DNA of 10,347 bases from Candidatus Heimdallarchaeota archaeon (GTDB lineage: Archaea > Asgardarchaeota > Heimdallarchaeia > Heimdallarchaeales > Heimdallarchaeaceae). Positions 8,231 through 10,347 of this stretch are shown here, one piece after another. The stretch is from positions 1 through 10,347 of the forward strand of contig DAOVRE010000033.1 in assembly GCA_030628305.1 (NCBI GenBank), in the 5' to 3' direction. Under the pieces are notes generated by a model. The model did no database searches and was not told where the DNA came from. It was given only the letters and a program-made list of their open reading frames with translations. Each line of letters opens with the position of its first letter. Positions within the stretch are counted from its first letter, which is position 1. Made by a program: the position numbers and the translations under genes.

Positions 8231-9073
8231 ATGACAACACCTAGTGACTCTACAGATAATGAACTGATGCCGGATGAAATAATTGATAGGTTTATGTACC
8301 ATCCATCGCTTCTACATCGCTGGCTAGAGCAATTAGGGATTAACTATACGATTGATCTACTTTCTACTTTGCGAAAACCTAACGATTCAATTTGGGTACA
8401 AGTAAATAAGAGCAAAATAGATTTTGATTCTTTGCTAGACATTTTTGAAGATATGGAATTCAAAGCCAACAAACACCCATTGTTTGATGATTTTATTCAA
8501 GTTAAAATTGGTTTAAATGAATTTGATAGTACGGAAAAAATTCTACCAATGATTAAGGTTGATAGAGAATCAACAACAAGTATAGCACTAGGTAAAGATG
8601 TTAATTCAACAAATGTTACCGAAGTAAATCTATTTTTTGCAGGTGACACAGTAAGAATTATAGATTTTATTGGAAATATAATTGCTGTTGGTGTTGCAGA
8701 AATTCATAGCACAGAAGTGAAAGATAAAACTGTCAGAGTAGCAGCGAAGATTATCAAATCACTAGGTGTCACTCCCCAGCTAACAGAATTAATGGTATAT
8801 CGAAGAGGGTATTTCAATATCCTTACTCCAGCTCAAGCATTTAGTGTGAAATCAACCCATTTGAAACCTGAAGACAATATATTAGTCATGACAGGAGATA
8901 AAGGGGATGTAGCCAGTTATATTGCTGAATTAACTGACAATAAATGTCCGATCACGGTCATAGTTAATAACAAACTTCAACTAAAAGCTGCAAGAAGACA
9001 AATAGCAAGAACAAAGAGTAAAGCAGTAAGAATCATAAGGCGACCATTTCTAAAATACTTAAATGAACATTAA
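8231..9073 (+). CDS. NSUN6-like PUA protein lacking the catalytic part of the methyltransferase domain
   Basis: 280 residues that follow the plan of NSUN6, the tRNA cytosine-5 methyltransferase with an inserted PUA domain. Residues 50-95 match the N-terminal region, including KHPLFDDFIQVKIG, comparable with the QHP-x-L-x-D segment of NSUN6. Residues ~108-165 are a PUA domain: ALGKDV, then AGDTVRIID, then IIAVGVAEI. Residues 190-270 align with the start of the Rossmann domain: RRGYFNILTPAQ corresponds to the family's YF-x-x-Q-x-P-x-S stretch, and NILVMTGDKGDVASYIAEL to the SAM loop. In active enzymes that loop reads D-x-C-A-A-P-G-G-K-T; here it is degenerate. The protein stops about 50 residues later, so the proline-cysteine and threonine-cysteine motifs that hold the catalytic cysteines are absent. 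Methylation activity is therefore unlikely. RNA binding through PUA, possibly to tRNA acceptor ends, is the inferred role. The frame is intact and no out-of-frame remainder follows. Confidence 0.75.
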   Translation: MTTPSDSTDNELMPDEIIDRFMYHPSLLHRWLEQLGINYTIDLLSTLRKPNDSIWVQVNKSKIDFDSLLDIFEDMEFKANKHPLFDDFIQVKIGLNEFDSTEKILPMIKVDRESTTSIALGKDVNSTNVTEVNLFFAGDTVRIIDFIGNIIAVGVAEIHSTEVKDKTVRVAAKIIKSLGVTPQLTELMVYRRGYFNILTPAQAFSVKSTHLKPEDNILVMTGDKGDVASYIAELTDNKCPITVIVNNKLQLKAARRQIARTKSKAVRIIRRPFLKYLNEH

Positions 9074-9095
9074 GAAATAAAGTATAGTGTTGTAC

Positions 9096-9120
9096 TTCTA
9101 GAACCACAGAATTCCAGAAC
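9096..9120 (+). promoter_or_regulatory. Paired TTCYAGAAC repeats before the 129-residue gene
   Basis: TTCTAGAAC (9096-9104) and TTCCAGAAC (9112-9120) form a direct repeat with a 16-base period and one mismatch. Each copy is itself a TTC-N2-GAA inverted repeat. The pair ends 7 bases before the ATG at 9128. A weak TATA-like stretch (AAATAAAGTATAG, about 9074-9086) would put transcription near 9107, between the copies, so they could be repressor sites. This is positional inference only. Confidence 0.35.
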
Positions 9121-9127
9121 TGCAATT

Positions 9128-9517
9128 ATGCCCACATTTTCATCAAATTTAGGAGTCACAAAGCTAGACACATTCGCTGAAGCTCAAAAGGAAGTAATCA
9201 CCAATTTATATCGTTGTCTCTACGATTCCGCAACTATCACTTATTTCACTCATTCGGTTGATATAAGTGAAAATGAAGGGGTATACAATCATGCTTTGAG
9301 TAAGGCATACTACGAAGATCACAAATTTACTGAAGAAATCAGACAGTTACAAAAGAAAAAGAAAGTGTCTTATAGAGAACTCCCAGAAGAAACATATTTA
9401 GACTATACTTTTGAGCATAAAAATTCCACGATGTATATTGACCCCGTGAAAATAAATAACTCTGGTGGATATATAGCCAAGTTCAAGTTTAGAAAAACAG
9501 ACAAGAATGATAAATGA
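9128..9517 (+). CDS. Hypothetical protein, 129 residues
   Basis: I do not recognise a family. The protein is soluble, with no signal peptide, membrane segment or metal-binding cysteine cluster. Residues ~14-35 look helical (AEAQKEVITNLYRCLYD). Residues ~57-80 form a charged helical stretch ending in the basic run LQKKKK. Residues ~95-125 look like beta-strands (YTFEHKNSTMYIDPV, then GGYIAKFKFRK). It contains nothing resembling the missing methyltransferase motifs of the gene before it, so it is not a displaced piece of that gene. It starts 54 bases after that gene's stop and could be cotranscribed or driven by its own weak promoter. Its stop is one base from the stop of the convergent GTPase gene. 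A coding assignment is favoured by length, position and normal amino-acid composition. Confidence 0.7.
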   Translation: MPTFSSNLGVTKLDTFAEAQKEVITNLYRCLYDSATITYFTHSVDISENEGVYNHALSKAYYEDHKFTEEIRQLQKKKKVSYRELPEETYLDYTFEHKNSTMYIDPVKINNSGGYIAKFKFRKTDKNDK

Positions 9518-9518
9518 T

Positions 9519-10088
9519 TTATCTCATCATATGGGTATCAAGTTCATTAACTAACCAGATGAAAGCTTCTTTGATACCTTTGCCATGCAATATACTGGTG
9601 TCAAAAACAGCAAAAGTTCTATCTTTTAAATCAAGATGCAACCCGAGCATTTGAATAAGTAGAGGAGCTTCCACCGCGCCAGGAAGATCTTGTTTATTTG
9701 CCATGATTAAAGTAGGAACATTTTCCATGTAAGGATTATTGAAAACATGAGTTTTAAGAACGTCACGTGCTTCAGGAAGACGTTCAATATCAGCAGCATC
9801 AATAACAAAGATAACAGCGCTACAACCAGGATAGTGGGCCTCCCACAGGAATCTAAAGTGACTTTGTCCTGCCACATCTATTGCAGTTATTGTCCATCCT
9901 TCGAACTCAAATGATTCGATATTTTGACCTATCGTAGGTGTGAGATTTTCAGCAAATTTCCCAAACCTCATAAACCTTGTCAAAGTAGTTTTTCCAGCAG
10001 CATCTAAACCCAAAATCAAGATTTTTGCCTTTTGTTCTCTCTTAAGTTTTGTTCTTAACCAAGAGGAAAATGATCCAAACATACTCAT
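9519..10088 (-). CDS. Arf-family small GTPase
   Basis: A 189-residue GTP-binding switch protein close in pattern to eukaryotic Arf/Arl GTPases, which act at membranes. G1 is GLDAAGKT (27-34), identical to Arf. G2 is PTIG (51-54), with T52 as the switch-I threonine. G3 is DVAGQ (71-75), where Arf has DVGGQ, and keeps the catalytic glutamine Q75. G4 is NKQD (131-134) with the following LP, as in Arf. G5 is TSI (164-166) in place of TSA/CAT. The interswitch stretch and LWEAHYPG (81-88) also follow Arf (LWRHYF). The N-terminus (residues 1-17) can form an amphipathic helix with M3, F4, F7, W10, L11 and L15 on one face. Position 2 is serine, so the N-myristoylation glycine of Arf is missing. The ATG at 10088 is chosen; the ATG at codon 3 is the alternative. 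Arf-like GTPases of this quality are typical of Asgard archaea among prokaryotes. Its partners are not encoded here. Confidence 0.93.
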   Translation of the reverse strand: MSMFGSFSSWLRTKLKREQKAKILILGLDAAGKTTLTRFMRFGKFAENLTPTIGQNIESFEFEGWTITAIDVAGQSHFRFLWEAHYPGCSAVIFVIDAADIERLPEARDVLKTHVFNNPYMENVPTLIMANKQDLPGAVEAPLLIQMLGLHLDLKDRTFAVFDTSILHGKGIKEAFIWLVNELDTHMMR

Positions 10089-10128
10089 TATCTGACAATC
10101 CGTGTTGTTATCTTACTTTTAGTAGACA

Positions 10129-10138
10129 TTTTATAAGT
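10129..10138 (-). promoter_or_regulatory. TATA box of the Arf-like GTPase gene
   Basis: On the minus strand the site reads ACTTATAAAA, preceded by a purine-rich stretch. It is centred about 45 bases before the ATG at 10088, predicting transcription near 10107 and a leader of about 19 bases without a clear Shine-Dalgarno. Confidence 0.5.
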
Positions 10139-10347
10139 GTTTTTTTTGTTTTATTACTATCTGATTCATCAGTTCCATTTTCTTATTAAAGTTTTTGCAG
10201 TTATGCAACAGCGTTTTAGATATAATTTTCACTTATTGAAACAGTTCCACTCAATTTCTGATTTTTATGTCGGTATTAAAAATATTTCTTTACCACTTTG
10301 TTTTAAAATTTCCTTTTTGTCACACTTGTTACTCTTTTTTAGCTAAA
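10139..10347. other. T-rich intergenic region without a supported gene
   Basis: The stretch upstream of the GTPase promoter is T-rich on the plus strand, with several T-runs. Its only open frame is plus 10137-10346. That frame begins with GTG and encodes a phenylalanine-rich product explained by base composition. The minus strand is closed by stops in all frames. A small inverted repeat, CTGAT-TC-ATCAG, lies at 10161-10172. No tRNA or other structured RNA was recognised. Confidence 0.6.

Noticed and set aside
9074..9517. Missing methyltransferase C-terminus displaced by a frameshift after the PUA protein
   Set aside because: Only 54 bases separate the two genes, and the 129-residue protein has neither cysteine motif nor any similarity to the methyltransferase fold.
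10161..10172. Small inverted repeat CTGAT-TC-ATCAG upstream of the GTPase promoter
   Set aside because: Five-base arms in an AT-rich intergenic stretch are expected by chance; not strong enough for an operator call.
10137..10346. 69-codon open frame on the plus strand
   Set aside because: It starts with GTG in a T-run and encodes a phenylalanine-rich product caused by base composition, overlapping the GTPase promoter; there is no ribosome site.
1..10347. CRISPR array, tRNA or rRNA genes, insertion sequence or prophage genes
   Set aside because: No regularly spaced repeats, tRNA-like elements, transposase motifs or terminal inverted repeats were seen; almost all of the window is occupied by cellular genes.

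Overview
This AT-rich window probably comes from an Asgard archaeon. The main pointer is a well-preserved Arf-family small GTPase at the right end. It sits beside clearly archaeal information-processing genes: a giant Lhr-type helicase, an Ard1/NatA-like N-terminal acetyltransferase and a PUA-containing relative of NSUN6. Promoters are archaeal in style, with TATA-like boxes close to the start codons. Shine-Dalgarno motifs appear only at some genes, and several others look leaderless. The class within Asgard cannot be fixed from the sequence; assignment to the Heimdallarchaeia side would be a guess.

Layout. The left three quarters (1-7450, minus strand) is one two-gene unit. It starts with a 1908-residue Lhr helicase. 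A second gene begins at the base after the helicase stop codon and runs off the left edge. This partner has no helicase motifs. It looks like a paralogue of the helicase's C-terminal ~765 residues: strings of winged helices plus an AlkZ/YcaQ-like beta-barrel segment. A similar barrel segment occurs twice in the helicase, so three copies are visible in two adjacent genes.

Next comes an Ard1/NatA-type acetyltransferase (minus). It is divergent from a 280-residue plus-strand gene whose plan follows NSUN6 (N-terminal region, PUA, start of the methyltransferase fold). That gene stops before the catalytic cysteine motifs and has a degenerate SAM loop, so it looks like a stable pseudoenzyme. An unrecognised 129-residue gene follows in the same direction. 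It converges, one base apart, on the Arf-like GTPase gene (minus). The last ~210 bases are T-rich and show no gene.

How the genes may work together. The helicase and its partner are probably translated together and may form a two-subunit nucleic-acid machine, likely for DNA repair. The acetyltransferase, PUA protein and GTPase appear to be independent housekeeping or regulatory genes. The most interesting signals are the helicase/partner paralogy with its repeated barrel module, and the truncated NSUN6-like protein. Inverted or direct repeats in two promoter regions are weaker candidates.
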